From UBA6168 sp965222975 (GTDB taxonomy: Bacteria > Bacteroidota > Bacteroidia > Chitinophagales > Saprospiraceae): a stretch of 64,000 nt of DNA. Shown here piece after piece: positions 29,577-38,358 of the stretch. Position numbers and translations under genes: made by a program. The stretch is from assembly GCA_965222975.1 (NCBI GenBank), contig CBDCVJ010000029.1:124001-188000 (forward strand). Reading direction: 5' to 3'. Numbering within the stretch: position 1 is the stretch's first letter; the number at the start of each line of letters is the position of its first letter. The notes beneath the pieces are model-generated. The model was not told where the DNA came from. It worked only from the letters and a program-made list of their open reading frames with translations, and made no database searches.

Positions 29577-32500
29577 TCAACCCCTCATCAAATTCAACAA
29601 CTCCTCCGCACTCATCTTCGCACTCTGCTCCGTGCCCTCTAAGAGGCTATCGGCCAAGTCCCGTTTTTCCGCGTGGAGTTTCACTATTTTCTCTTCAATG
29701 GTATTTTCTGCCACGAGTCGGTAGATGGTCACAGGGCGTTGCTGCCCAATGCGGTGTGCCCGGTCGCTGGCTTGGTCCTCAACGGCAGGGTTCCACCAAG
29801 GATCGAGATGGATCACGTAATCGGCGGCAGTCAGGTTAAGGCCGAAACCGCCTGCCTTGAGGCTGATGAGAAACATGTCGCCCTCGCCCGACTGGAACGC
29901 CCGAATGGCCTTGTCCCGTTGGCCGAGCGGCGTACTGCCGTCAAGGTATTGGTAGGAAATGCTTTGCGACAGCACCCATTCCTCCACGAGTTTAAGGTGT
30001 TTCACGAATTGGCTGAAGATAAGGATTTTGTGGCCCTCTTCGATCAACTCTTCCACTGTTTCGGCCAAGAGGTTGAGTTTGCTGCTCGGCAAGTCGCTGG
30101 TTGGTTCGATCATTCGGGGATGGCAACAGGCCTGGCGCAGGCGCATGAGTTGTGCTAAAATGAGAAAGCGTTTGTCGCCCACCTCACCTCCGCCGCTTTC
30201 AATTTGTTCAACGGCCTGTCGGCGGAGGGCTTCGTAAAATGCCCTTTCTTCTTGGGAGAGTTCGACGGTGAGGGTGACCTCCGTTTTGGCGGGAAGTTCG
30301 TCCAGCACCTCACTTTTGCGGCGGCGCAAGATGAAAGGCTGGATGAGCCGTTTCAATTGGTTGCGGCGCTCCCTGTCCTGAAAGCGCTCAATGGGGAAGG
30401 CGTAGGTTTCATTGAATTTTTGCAAAGAACCAAGTAGGCCCGGGTTAAGGAAGTTGAACAGATTCCACAACTCGCCCAAGTGGTTTTCGATGGGAGTACC
30501 TGTAGTGATGACCCTAAAATCGGCCTGCAACTGCATAGCTGCCTGCGAGCGCTTCGTGCTGCGGTTTTTGATAGCTTGTGCTTCATCGAGAACGATAGTG
30601 GTAAAATGTTTTTCCAAAAACTGTTTGTTCTCCTGTTGCATCAAACCATAGCTGCATAGTAACAAGTCGAATGGTTGTAGATCGTCGAGCATGTCCTGCC
30701 GGTCGCCTTCCCCGAAAATGAGTGGTCGCAGGGTAGGGGCGAATCGCCGTGTTTCGTGATACCAGTTTCGCACCACGGAGGCAGGTGCTACGACGAGGGC
30801 AGGCCCTGCATTGGCTCTGTCGAGGATGGCAGCGAGTGCTTGAACGGTTTTCCCCAAGCCCATATCGTCAGCTAGGCAAGCACCCACCCCCCAATAGGCC
30901 AGTTGGGTGAGCCAGCGGAAGCCATCTTCCTGATAGTTCCTGAGTTCGGCCTTAAAAGTGGAAGGTACGGTCGGGTTCAGTTCTTTGGCTTCCCTGAGGC
31001 GGTTCAGTTGGTTTTTCCAGGCGGCATCCACTTGAAGGTCGTGGATGAGGTCGGTGAAATCTTCCAGCATGGGCGCTGCCAGTGGATGGAAGCGGATGTC
31101 GTTTTTTGTTTTGGAAATGACGGTGTTGAGGTCGTCCAATTTGCGGCGTAGTTGGTTGGTGATGGAGAGGAATTGGCCATCACTTATTTCCACAAAATTG
31201 CCTTTGCTGTTCTGGGCGAGGTCGAGCAGTTGACGGAAATCCATCACGAGGTTTTCGTTTACCTGCACCTTCCCGTCCAGTTCGAACCAATTGCGTTCTT
31301 TTTTGATGCCGAGGGAGAGTTGGTCAAAACCGAGGTGGCCTGTGATGCGGAGCTTTTCCCCTTTCGGATGTTCGATGACGGCCTCCCCTGCGGTGCGAAG
31401 GGGTTCGAGTTCCATCAGTACGTTGAGGCAATCTTCCGTTTCTTCAAAATGCCATTCGAGGTGATTGGAGTCGAGGCGCAGCAAGGTAGGGCAGGCGTCT
31501 TCCACCCGACGGGCATTCTTTTTTTCCAACCTCAAGTTGCGGCGGGTCTTCGTGGGTACGCCATTGATTTCTGCAATAATATTTTCCCTGCCTTCGCCAG
31601 GCTTGAAATAAGGGGCTTCCGCGGTAAATGGTTTTACAAAAAACTCGATTTTAAAGCCTTCGCCAACAGGCAACAGGTGCAGGTAAGTAGTGGCATTGGC
31701 TTCTACAGTAACTGTTTCCACTGTTTGTCCACCAATTTCTGACTGCACCGTGACAAAGGAAGATAGGTTGCCGATGACCTGTATCAATTTATCCTTGGCT
31801 CCGCTCGGTACGGTCAGCGAGCTGTAATTGAGGAGGCGGTTCACCTCAGCGTGGTTGTCATCATAATTGACGACGAGGTAGCGGGTCGGGGTTTCCCTAA
31901 TGACCGTTGTGTTGCTGCCATTAAAGGGATGGGCAAATTTCATTTCAAACTTATCGTCTTTTTCCTCTACGATCAGTTGGGGTTTTTGCCTTATTAGTTC
32001 CACGCCTATTGATCGGTTTTCCTCCAAAAACAAAAAAGGGTGATCAACGAGTGCGTTCACCAATTTTTCAAAATTGAATTGCAGTTCTTGGTGGTTGCCA
32101 TAATAGCCATAGCCATGTGTTTCAATGGCAGCGATGGCTTTCCGGTCTTGGTCGGTGAGGCATTTCATCGTACCCTCTTTGAGGCGCTTGAGTGAGACAT
32201 TACGGCCTTTCGACCAACCGCTGCTGCCATAAGTCTGCTCAACGGGCTGGATGTGTTTTTGCGGGAAATTGACGAGCCAGATGAGGCGGCTTTCCTTGTC
32301 GGACTTTTTGCCGTTGCCGTTCTTCTTGGGGTTCAGTTGGAGGAGCGCATCGAGGTTGCGCTGCCATTTTTCGGTTTTTGGCAAAACATGTAAGATGCTC
32401 TTGGTGCCGATGTTTTCCGCTATTTGCGAAGCGATGATCTCATAGCGTTTGGCAGCGTTTTCATCCTGCTCGAATTTGGATATTAGGGTCGCAAATTCCA

Positions 32501-33701
32501 GCGCTATCCACTGGTAGCCGCTGTCGTTGGCTTTCTGGAACAACCGGTATAGTTCGACAACTTGGCGGTTGTCGGTGGGCAGGTCGCACCAGTAGCGGCA
32601 GGCGAGGTGGAATATCCACTCCATAGGTGTTTCTGGCGGAAATTCGATCTGCCCTTTGGCATCCTTCACATAATTCATCTGATAAAGGATGGCACCTTGG
32701 AGGTAGGCAAAAATATTGTCGAAAGAGGATTCCTCCGTTTCTGCACAAAGGTCATTGGCATGCTTAAGGTAGCCCGGTTTTTTTTCTTTCAAAACAGCTA
32801 GCACATGGGTTACGCCATAAAAACTTTGGTGTGCTGCCTTGCTTGGCACATCGCCCTGCTTGTACAGCAACTTCATACCCCCTTCAAAAGCGTTGATGGC
32901 AAATTCGTTTTGGCCCATGAAAAAAGATGCCACCCCTTTTCGCAACAATTGCAATCCGGTAAAACTTTCCTGGTCGGTCAGCTTTCTCGTTTCTTCAAAT
33001 TTGCCCTGTCTGGTTTTAATATAATCCAATAAGAAATGGCCAAAATCCTTTTTTGTGGCATCCTCTAACCAGCCGTTCTTCAAAATAAAATCTTCAAATT
33101 CCTGCACTGGCTCCATTTGGCCGACAGCCTTGGTCACCATGTTGGCCAGCGCCATGTTTTGAATGCCAATTGGGAAGGTGTTCAACCAGTGGGGGTCAAA
33201 GGGTTCAAAGAAGTTTTCAAAAAAATCGGCTTGAGCAAAGTCGGTTGGGTAGTAATTCATCAGATCCGTTACTACCTCGCTGACTTTTGGTAGGCTGCCA
33301 TCGTAAAGGGCGAGGCGCAGTTCCCTGATACCTGTTGTGAAAGTGCGGGGGCGCATTCCGTTGCGGTAGGGCACGTGCTTTTGCAAGGTACGTGCATAAG
33401 TCTTGAATTTGGGGTCAATGACGGCCATTCGCATGGCCAGTTCCACCAGTTTTTCAGCGATACCGATTTCGTCAGGATTGCCCTTTTGGAGCCATCCGCC
33501 CGCGTCGAGCATGTCTTGGTAGCGGTCGAGGTGTTCCATGCTTAGGGACAGACCGCTTTCCCGTTGCACACCGCTCCCTTTAAGGATGCTCAAAAAGGTA
33601 TTCTTAGGGATACTTTCATAAGCAATGGACAGGATTTTAATGATGTCCTGTTCTACCAACGACAGTGCTTTGAACCGCTTGTGGAATGTTTTTATATCCA
33701 T
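29577..33701 (-). CDS. SNF2-family DEAD/DEAH-box helicase
   Basis: The preferred start at 33701 (MDIKTFHKRFKAL) gives 1374 residues. The first 900 or so residues are an alpha-helical and then beta-rich region without a motif I can name; large N-terminal regions are usual for these proteins. The SNF2 ATPase follows: motif I DDMGLGKTVQ (about residue 940), motif II LDEAQAIKNRST, TGTPIENHLGELWNLFNFLN, then the C-terminal helicase half with IFSQFVKHLKLVEEW, LKAGGFGLNLTAADYVIHLD and DRAHRIGQQRPVTIYRL (about 1318). All Walker motifs are intact. It is a DNA translocase or remodeller of the HepA/RapA-like class in the broad sense. It is divergent from the DUF488 genes at 33920, sharing a 218-bp promoter region. 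Confidence 0.93.
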   Translation of the reverse strand: MDIKTFHKRFKALSLVEQDIIKILSIAYESIPKNTFLSILKGSGVQRESGLSLSMEHLDRYQDMLDAGGWLQKGNPDEIGIAEKLVELAMRMAVIDPKFKTYARTLQKHVPYRNGMRPRTFTTGIRELRLALYDGSLPKVSEVVTDLMNYYPTDFAQADFFENFFEPFDPHWLNTFPIGIQNMALANMVTKAVGQMEPVQEFEDFILKNGWLEDATKKDFGHFLLDYIKTRQGKFEETRKLTDQESFTGLQLLRKGVASFFMGQNEFAINAFEGGMKLLYKQGDVPSKAAHQSFYGVTHVLAVLKEKKPGYLKHANDLCAETEESSFDNIFAYLQGAILYQMNYVKDAKGQIEFPPETPMEWIFHLACRYWCDLPTDNRQVVELYRLFQKANDSGYQWIALEFATLISKFEQDENAAKRYEIIASQIAENIGTKSILHVLPKTEKWQRNLDALLQLNPKKNGNGKKSDKESRLIWLVNFPQKHIQPVEQTYGSSGWSKGRNVSLKRLKEGTMKCLTDQDRKAIAAIETHGYGYYGNHQELQFNFEKLVNALVDHPFLFLEENRSIGVELIRQKPQLIVEEKDDKFEMKFAHPFNGSNTTVIRETPTRYLVVNYDDNHAEVNRLLNYSSLTVPSGAKDKLIQVIGNLSSFVTVQSEIGGQTVETVTVEANATTYLHLLPVGEGFKIEFFVKPFTAEAPYFKPGEGRENIIAEINGVPTKTRRNLRLEKKNARRVEDACPTLLRLDSNHLEWHFEETEDCLNVLMELEPLRTAGEAVIEHPKGEKLRITGHLGFDQLSLGIKKERNWFELDGKVQVNENLVMDFRQLLDLAQNSKGNFVEISDGQFLSITNQLRRKLDDLNTVISKTKNDIRFHPLAAPMLEDFTDLIHDLQVDAAWKNQLNRLREAKELNPTVPSTFKAELRNYQEDGFRWLTQLAYWGVGACLADDMGLGKTVQALAAILDRANAGPALVVAPASVVRNWYHETRRFAPTLRPLIFGEGDRQDMLDDLQPFDLLLCSYGLMQQENKQFLEKHFTTIVLDEAQAIKNRSTKRSQAAMQLQADFRVITTGTPIENHLGELWNLFNFLNPGLLGSLQKFNETYAFPIERFQDRERRNQLKRLIQPFILRRRKSEVLDELPAKTEVTLTVELSQEERAFYEALRRQAVEQIESGGGEVGDKRFLILAQLMRLRQACCHPRMIEPTSDLPSSKLNLLAETVEELIEEGHKILIFSQFVKHLKLVEEWVLSQSISYQYLDGSTPLGQRDKAIRAFQSGEGDMFLISLKAGGFGLNLTAADYVIHLDPWWNPAVEDQASDRAHRIGQQRPVTIYRLVAENTIEEKIVKLHAEKRDLADSLLEGTEQSAKMSAEELLNLMRG

Positions 33702-33919
33702 GTAAAAAAATGCGCTTGGGACGGTTTTTTGAAAAGGGCGCAAAATTACGGATTAAAGGAGAGGAACAATAGAGGATATTTGTTTTTTTAAAAATGCAGA
33801 TCATTTAAATAAGGTTAGCTCTTTTCAAAACAATCAACAGTTTAGAGTCAAATTCATATACATTATTCCCTATTTGGTAAAACCATTTTTCTTTTTGAAA
33901 TTTGACGCAAAACGCAACT

Positions 33920-34534
33920 ATGCCCAAAAAGGTCATCTATACTATCGGCCACTCCAACCACCCTGCCGAGGATTTTCTCAAGCTGCTACAAGCGCATGGC
34001 GTGGACTGTGTGGTGGATGTCCGCAGCATTCCGAGCAGCCAATACAACCCGCAATACAACAAATCCAATCTTGCCGCATATTTACAGGAAAACGACATTA
34101 TTTATTTGCATTTCGGAAGGGAGTTTGGCGCACGCCATACCAATACTTATTTGCACGACGAGGAAGGCCGGGTGGATTTTGAAAAGGTGCGCCAAACGGA
34201 GGCCTTCCGCCTTGGCATTGCCCGCCTAGAAGAAGGAACAGAAAAAGGTTTTGTGCCTGCCCTCATGTGTGCCGAAGCCAATCCATTGGAGTGCCACCGC
34301 TTTTCTATGATCTCGAATTACCTGACCGATCATGGATATGAAGTGCGGCATATTTTAAAAGATAAAGAAATAACACTGCACAAAGAATTGGAAAAAGAAA
34401 TACTGAAAAAATTCGCCAAAAAATTGCCACAGCCAAATATTTTTGAACCGGACATTACAAAAGAAGATCAGATAAAAGCCGCCTACCGCCTGCACAATAA
34501 AATGGTAGGGTGGAAAAATGAAAAAGATGGTTGA
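33920..34534 (+). CDS. DUF488 family protein (long form)
   Basis: The preferred start is ATG 33920 (MPKKVIYTIGHSNHPAEDF), giving 204 residues; an upstream ATG at 33902 adds MTQNAT. The DUF488 core is complete: YTIGHSN, VVDVRSIPSSQYNPQYN, FGREFGARH, and the signature LMCAEANPLECHR. The C-terminal 40 residues (KELEKEILKKFAKKLPQP) are a helical extension. DUF488 proteins have no settled biochemical function; the conserved C-E-P-CHR set looks catalytic or metal/nucleotide-binding. It leads a three-gene run with a second DUF488 gene and a dual-OB-like gene, each separated by an inverted repeat. Confidence 0.88.
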   Translation: MPKKVIYTIGHSNHPAEDFLKLLQAHGVDCVVDVRSIPSSQYNPQYNKSNLAAYLQENDIIYLHFGREFGARHTNTYLHDEEGRVDFEKVRQTEAFRLGIARLEEGTEKGFVPALMCAEANPLECHRFSMISNYLTDHGYEVRHILKDKEITLHKELEKEILKKFAKKLPQPNIFEPDITKEDQIKAAYRLHNKMVGWKNEKDG

Positions 34535-34537
34535 ATG

Positions 34538-34618
34538 GCTTCATTGTTTCATTGTTTGAAAAATGGATTAAAAAAAACACCAATGAAACAGTGCAGCAAT
34601 GGAACAATGAAACAATAG
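34538..34618. repeat. start-proximal inverted repeat of ATTGTTTCATTG words
   Basis: The left half carries TTCATTGTTTCATTGTTT and the right half GGAACAATGAAACAATAG. The right arm ends 4 bp before the start codon of the second DUF488 gene. Confidence 0.8.
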
Positions 34619-34622
34619 AACA

Positions 34623-35066
34623 ATGATTAAATTATTCACCATCGGTTTTACGAAAAAATCAGCAAAGGATTTTTTTAAATTATTAAATAAAAATAAAATT
34701 GAAAAAATAGTGGACACACGGATTAATAATGTGTCGCAACTGGCAGGATATGCGAAAGGAACTGATCTCGAATTTTTTTTAAAAGAAATAAGTGGAATTA
34801 ATTATGAGCATAATGTTGAAATGGCGCCGACCAAAGAAATATTAAAAAAATACCGGAATAATGAAATGTCATGGGAAGAATATGAAGTGGAATATTTGAA
34901 TTTAATCGACATGCGGAAATTGGATAAAAAAATAAACATAGAAGAGCTACACAAGCATTGCTTATTGTGCAGCGAGCATGGCCCGGAAAAATGCCATCGA
35001 AGGCTATTAGCCGAATACTTTAAACATAAAAACAACGATGTGGAAATAATTCATTTAATGGAATAA
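34623..35066 (+). CDS. DUF488 family protein (short form)
   Basis: 147 residues: LFTIGFTKKSAKDFFKLL, then KIVDTRINNVSQLAGYAK, MAPTKEILKKYRN, and the signature LLCSEHGPEKCHRRLLAEYF. It is a compact DUF488 domain from a different subfamily than its neighbour: TRINNVSQ replaces RSIPSSQYNP and EHGPEKCHR replaces EANPLECHR. The two are therefore not a recent tandem duplication. Its A+T content is visibly higher than in the preceding gene. Likely co-transcribed with both neighbours. Confidence 0.88.
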   Translation: MIKLFTIGFTKKSAKDFFKLLNKNKIEKIVDTRINNVSQLAGYAKGTDLEFFLKEISGINYEHNVEMAPTKEILKKYRNNEMSWEEYEVEYLNLIDMRKLDKKINIEELHKHCLLCSEHGPEKCHRRLLAEYFKHKNNDVEIIHLME

Positions 35067-35150
35067 ATGGTTGAATGGTTAAAATGGCTAAATGGTTTTT
35101 CCAGCATTGCTGATTCAAACCATTTAACCATTTAGCAATTCAACCATTCA
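35066..35150. repeat. start-proximal inverted repeat of GGTTGAATGGTTAAATGG words
   Basis: The left arm (about 35067-35097) and right arm (about 35115-35150) are complementary over about 30 bases. The right arm ends 9 bp before the start codon at 35160. The word is nearly the one used at 8637-8712. Confidence 0.85.
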
Positions 35151-35159
35151 GCGCCCACT

Positions 35160-35819
35160 ATGAAGAAAACTTACCTCCTCTGTTTGGCCAATTCCAAAAA
35201 ATATGGCGAGCGGTGTATCGCTGGCATTGAGCTCGTGCCTAATAATAAAGGCCAATTTTTCCCTTTAAAAAAAGATGGGCTTCCCAAATGGCTGCGCCCT
35301 GTGACTGGCAATGAACACGGGCAGGTGCCTGCGAGATTGGTGCAGAATATTTCTGTGGGTGATATATTGGAAATGCAAACTACCCATGCCTGCCCGATAG
35401 GTTATCAAGCGGAGAATATTTATTTTGAGAAAAGATCAATCAAAGTAGTGCGGCCTGCTGAATTGACCTGTGAGCATTTGTCATTGTTGGTAGAAAACGA
35501 TGGGCGGCATATTTTTGACAATTCGAGGCCATGTGTGACGGAAGAAGAAATCCAGCACGTAACCCGCTCGCTTATTTTAATAAAAACAGAAAAAATAAAA
35601 ACCTATTTTTGCACACCTTATGGTACTAAACCACGGGTCAAGTTTTTATATAAAAAAAATTGGTACAATTTTCCGATCACGGATGTGAATTTTATTGACC
35701 GGATGCAGGAAAACCCGGAATTGCTGGACGGGAAAGACGAAGTTTTTTTGACCGTTTCGTTAGGTGTGCAATTTGAAGGCAGGTATTGGAAATTGGCGGC
35801 AGGGGTGGTGCTTTATTGA
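35160..35819 (+). CDS. dual OB-fold-like domain protein associated with DUF488
   Basis: 219 residues. MKKTYLLCLANSKKYGERCI at the front, the sequence GIELVPNNKGQFFPLKKDG, and GLPKWLRPVTGNEHGQVP resemble the two-OB (DuOB-type) proteins found beside nucleic-acid-linked and defence-type genes. The second half (YFCTPYGTKPRVKFLYKKNW) is beta-rich and ends with VSLGVQFEGRYWKLAAGVVLY. No transmembrane segment. Third gene of the DUF488 run. The family name is from memory of the pattern and needs a profile search. Sensing or binding of a nucleotide or nucleic acid is inference from the fold only. Confidence 0.65.
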   Translation: MKKTYLLCLANSKKYGERCIAGIELVPNNKGQFFPLKKDGLPKWLRPVTGNEHGQVPARLVQNISVGDILEMQTTHACPIGYQAENIYFEKRSIKVVRPAELTCEHLSLLVENDGRHIFDNSRPCVTEEEIQHVTRSLILIKTEKIKTYFCTPYGTKPRVKFLYKKNWYNFPITDVNFIDRMQENPELLDGKDEVFLTVSLGVQFEGRYWKLAAGVVLY

Positions 35820-36161
35820 GCTACTTAATATTGCGAAAGTATATGAACATAACATATCCAACAAATAAAAATTATTTTTTTTGTCGGCCTTCATTTGCAT
35901 GCAATAAAATTTTTGTCAATATTTGCAAAGTCAGTAATGTGTATGGCTCTCTATTCTTGTTTCATCTTCACCGATTTCGATTTTAATAATCTAATGATGT
36001 AGAATACAGCGGGCATTTATTTTTTATTTTATTTCGCTGAAAATAGTTAATGATTAGAATATCTTCTTGTGTACTGCAAGAAGCTGTGTTTGTATTTTCA
36101 TGTTTTAACCTTTTCAAAACTTGAAATTTATTAAACACGAAAAAACGAGGACCCATTCCAA
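35820..36161. other. 342-bp spacer upstream of the injection-system locus
   Basis: A+T-rich with no gene seen. A small perfect stem CTTCTTG/CAAGAAG lies at about 36063-36083. The region is the likely site of the promoter for the contractile injection operon, but I could not pick a convincing Bacteroidota -33/-7 pair. Confidence 0.5.
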
Positions 36162-36758
36162 ATGATTGACAACGCATTAAATCTCATCAAAGACGCATTA
36201 AATTCCTACTTGTCATCCAAACATGGGGAGGCTGATCGGGTGGTTATGGATAACGTGGCCATGTTGGACGGCAACGGCAGCTCACTGGAAGATAAAGTCA
36301 TTATTTCCCTAGTCAATATAGAAGAAGAAAGGGCTTTCAAAAGTGCCAAAACCCTAATGAATACAGTAGTTGCGGATAATAACGTGACCTATGAAAAGCG
36401 CCCTGCCTTCCTGAACCTTTATATATTGATTTGCCCCAATTTGCAAGGCGGCACCCCTTCTGGACAAAAATATTTAGACTCTCTTCGCTTGCTTTCAAGC
36501 ATCGTTCGCTTTTTTCAAAACAAAAATTATTTCACTGCGCAGAATTCGCCCGGAGCGTCCGATTTTGAAAATTTTAAATTGACAATGGATATGTATTCGT
36601 TGACCTTAGAGCAGATAAATCATTTGTGGGGGTCGCTCGGCGGCAAGCAATTGCCCTTTGTGATGTATAAAGCAAGGGTAGTAGAATTGGAAGACAAGCA
36701 TATTGATAAAAAAGGACAAGCAATCACTGATGTCAGCACAGACGAATCTGTGTATTAA
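36162..36758 (+). CDS. eCIS DUF4255 protein (Afp16/Pvc16-like tail terminator/cap)
   Basis: 198 residues. The pattern IDNALNLIKDALNSYL, DKVIISLVNIEEERAFK, FLNLYILICPN, LDSLRLLSSIVRFFQNKNYF, LTMDMYSLTLEQINHLWGSL and LPFVMYKARVVEL is the DUF4255 fold. In Afp/PVC particles this family (Pvc16) closes the distal end of the tube and sheath. It is the first gene of the locus, all on the plus strand. Conserved position and length support the call. It shows no signal peptide, as expected of particles assembled in the cytoplasm. Confidence 0.9.
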   Translation: MIDNALNLIKDALNSYLSSKHGEADRVVMDNVAMLDGNGSSLEDKVIISLVNIEEERAFKSAKTLMNTVVADNNVTYEKRPAFLNLYILICPNLQGGTPSGQKYLDSLRLLSSIVRFFQNKNYFTAQNSPGASDFENFKLTMDMYSLTLEQINHLWGSLGGKQLPFVMYKARVVELEDKHIDKKGQAITDVSTDESVY

Positions 36759-36787
36759 GCTAATTAATTATTGTGGTGAGAAAACTT

Positions 36788-36828
36788 CTGTTTTATTTTA
36801 ACGGCATTATTTAATTAAAATAAAACAG
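36788..36828. repeat. 14-bp perfect stem-loop after the DUF4255 gene
   Basis: CTGTTTTATTTTAA pairs exactly with TTAAAATAAAACAG around a 13-base loop. There is no T-run on the plus strand, so it is more likely an mRNA processing or stability element than a terminator. Confidence 0.65.
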
Positions 36829-36894
36829 CTTAATCAAAAGGGATGGAAACAGTTGGTATAACAATCAATTGGCGGATTGTTAAACATTGATTCT

Positions 36895-38196
36895 ATGGCC
36901 ATAAATATAGCTTTTAAAAAATTATTCCGTGTTGAAATATTGCACGAACATTATTTGAACAATGGGTTCTCCTCTAAGGCGGATAAGCAGGAAGCTGGTT
37001 TTTTTGAAATATACGACAAAAAAGCTGAAGAAGATGCGAATAGGATTGAGAATACATTAAGTAAATATTCGATCAGTCAGGACATTGAATTTGTGCCTAC
37101 GGAAAAAACAAGACAGTTTTTGAGGCGCCAGCGGATGATCATGAGGCAGGACAAAAAGGGTTTTTTTATAGCGGTAGAAGTCAAAGACGAGAAGTTACCC
37201 TTTATACCCTTGGCGGAGGGTGATTCGATGTCATTTCAAATCAGGTTAAAAAACCCAGAATGGGTCAATTTCACTGCTATGAAAGTCCGGCAAAGAATGC
37301 CTGTTGTTTATTATTTCGATAATGTAAATGACAGTGGGGAAAAAGAATATCCCTCTCTCTCGTTGTTGCCACCGCCGATCAATAAATCCGTTGGCCATGA
37401 AATGGGAGAGCTGGTCAGGAACGGAAATCAAATAATGGAAATATTCATAAAGGAAGATGGAACTGGTGATCCCAAAGAAATAAAGCCCCAAGTTTTATAT
37501 GCCACTGAAAATGATCGGAAGTTGTTGTCCCCAAACTTTTTGTATGTTTTGCCAAAGGATGAGTTTTATAATAAAGCAGAAGTAAGTTTTACAGATATGG
37601 CTGGTGAAAAAAAAGCGGAACAAAAATATGAATTGCAAGAGCCAACTAATAGATGCAGAGTAGATGGCAGTAACTTGCCCCCTGGCCAATATGTTTTTTC
37701 AATAAAAACGGACAGGGGATTTTCCGAAGAAAAAAAAATCATAATCGATGACTCGCTCTACTCCGGTGCTGATAAAAGGCACAGTGTGCTTGGGGTGATC
37801 CGGATTTTCCATAAAAAAGGATTGGGTAATTTTGGTATTTTAAATGATGATGGAACAATTAAAAGCGAAGAAAATAAATTCGGAAACACTTTTCAACTGA
37901 GGTTCAAAAACCGGGCAACCTATCGCAGATATTTTTTGCCAATAGGCTTTGAGTTTGAATCAGAGTTGGATTTCGAGAAAGCGAAAATAAAATATGATCC
38001 GGAAAAAAATCCACATTTTCTGCAAACAATAGATCCAGTTCCATTGACAAAGAAACCAGCAAAAATTTCCATTGAAACGAAAGAAAAGAAAGGCATTATT
38101 TTAAAAAACCCAGTAGAGCTTACCATTGCGAGTAGTAAAGGTAGATATGTGTCCAATATATACCTATCGGAAAGTGATTTAGTGGCGAAGCCATAA
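36895..38196 (+). CDS. eCIS-associated unknown protein, beta-rich
   Basis: ATG 36895 (MAINIAFKKLFRVEILHEHY) gives 433 residues; a TTG frame to 36877 exists but adds only MLNIDS. No signal peptide. The N-terminal 80 residues include LHEHYLNNGF and a charged helix (EIYDKKAEEDANRIENTL). The rest is a series of strands with repeated FxxRFKNRATYRRYF-like and PVELTIASSKGRYVS segments, suggesting several Ig-like or jelly-roll folds. Genes of this size and opening are, from memory, common next to DUF4255 in Bacteroidota injection loci. No function is known to me. Its place between cap and sheath suggests a structural or assembly role. Confidence 0.7.
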   Translation: MAINIAFKKLFRVEILHEHYLNNGFSSKADKQEAGFFEIYDKKAEEDANRIENTLSKYSISQDIEFVPTEKTRQFLRRQRMIMRQDKKGFFIAVEVKDEKLPFIPLAEGDSMSFQIRLKNPEWVNFTAMKVRQRMPVVYYFDNVNDSGEKEYPSLSLLPPPINKSVGHEMGELVRNGNQIMEIFIKEDGTGDPKEIKPQVLYATENDRKLLSPNFLYVLPKDEFYNKAEVSFTDMAGEKKAEQKYELQEPTNRCRVDGSNLPPGQYVFSIKTDRGFSEEKKIIIDDSLYSGADKRHSVLGVIRIFHKKGLGNFGILNDDGTIKSEENKFGNTFQLRFKNRATYRRYFLPIGFEFESELDFEKAKIKYDPEKNPHFLQTIDPVPLTKKPAKISIETKEKKGIILKNPVELTIASSKGRYVSNIYLSESDLVAKP

Positions 38197-38358
38197 AGTA
38201 ACACCAAAAATAATTGCTGAAATAATAGCCCTGACAAGCTGCTGTTTCAAGGAATATATTTTTAAAAATTTTAAATCAAAGATTTTATACTGCCATTCAG
38301 GGGCGGTCGGCCATGAATCAGGTAAAATCCATTCATCAACCAAATAATAAAACAACTT

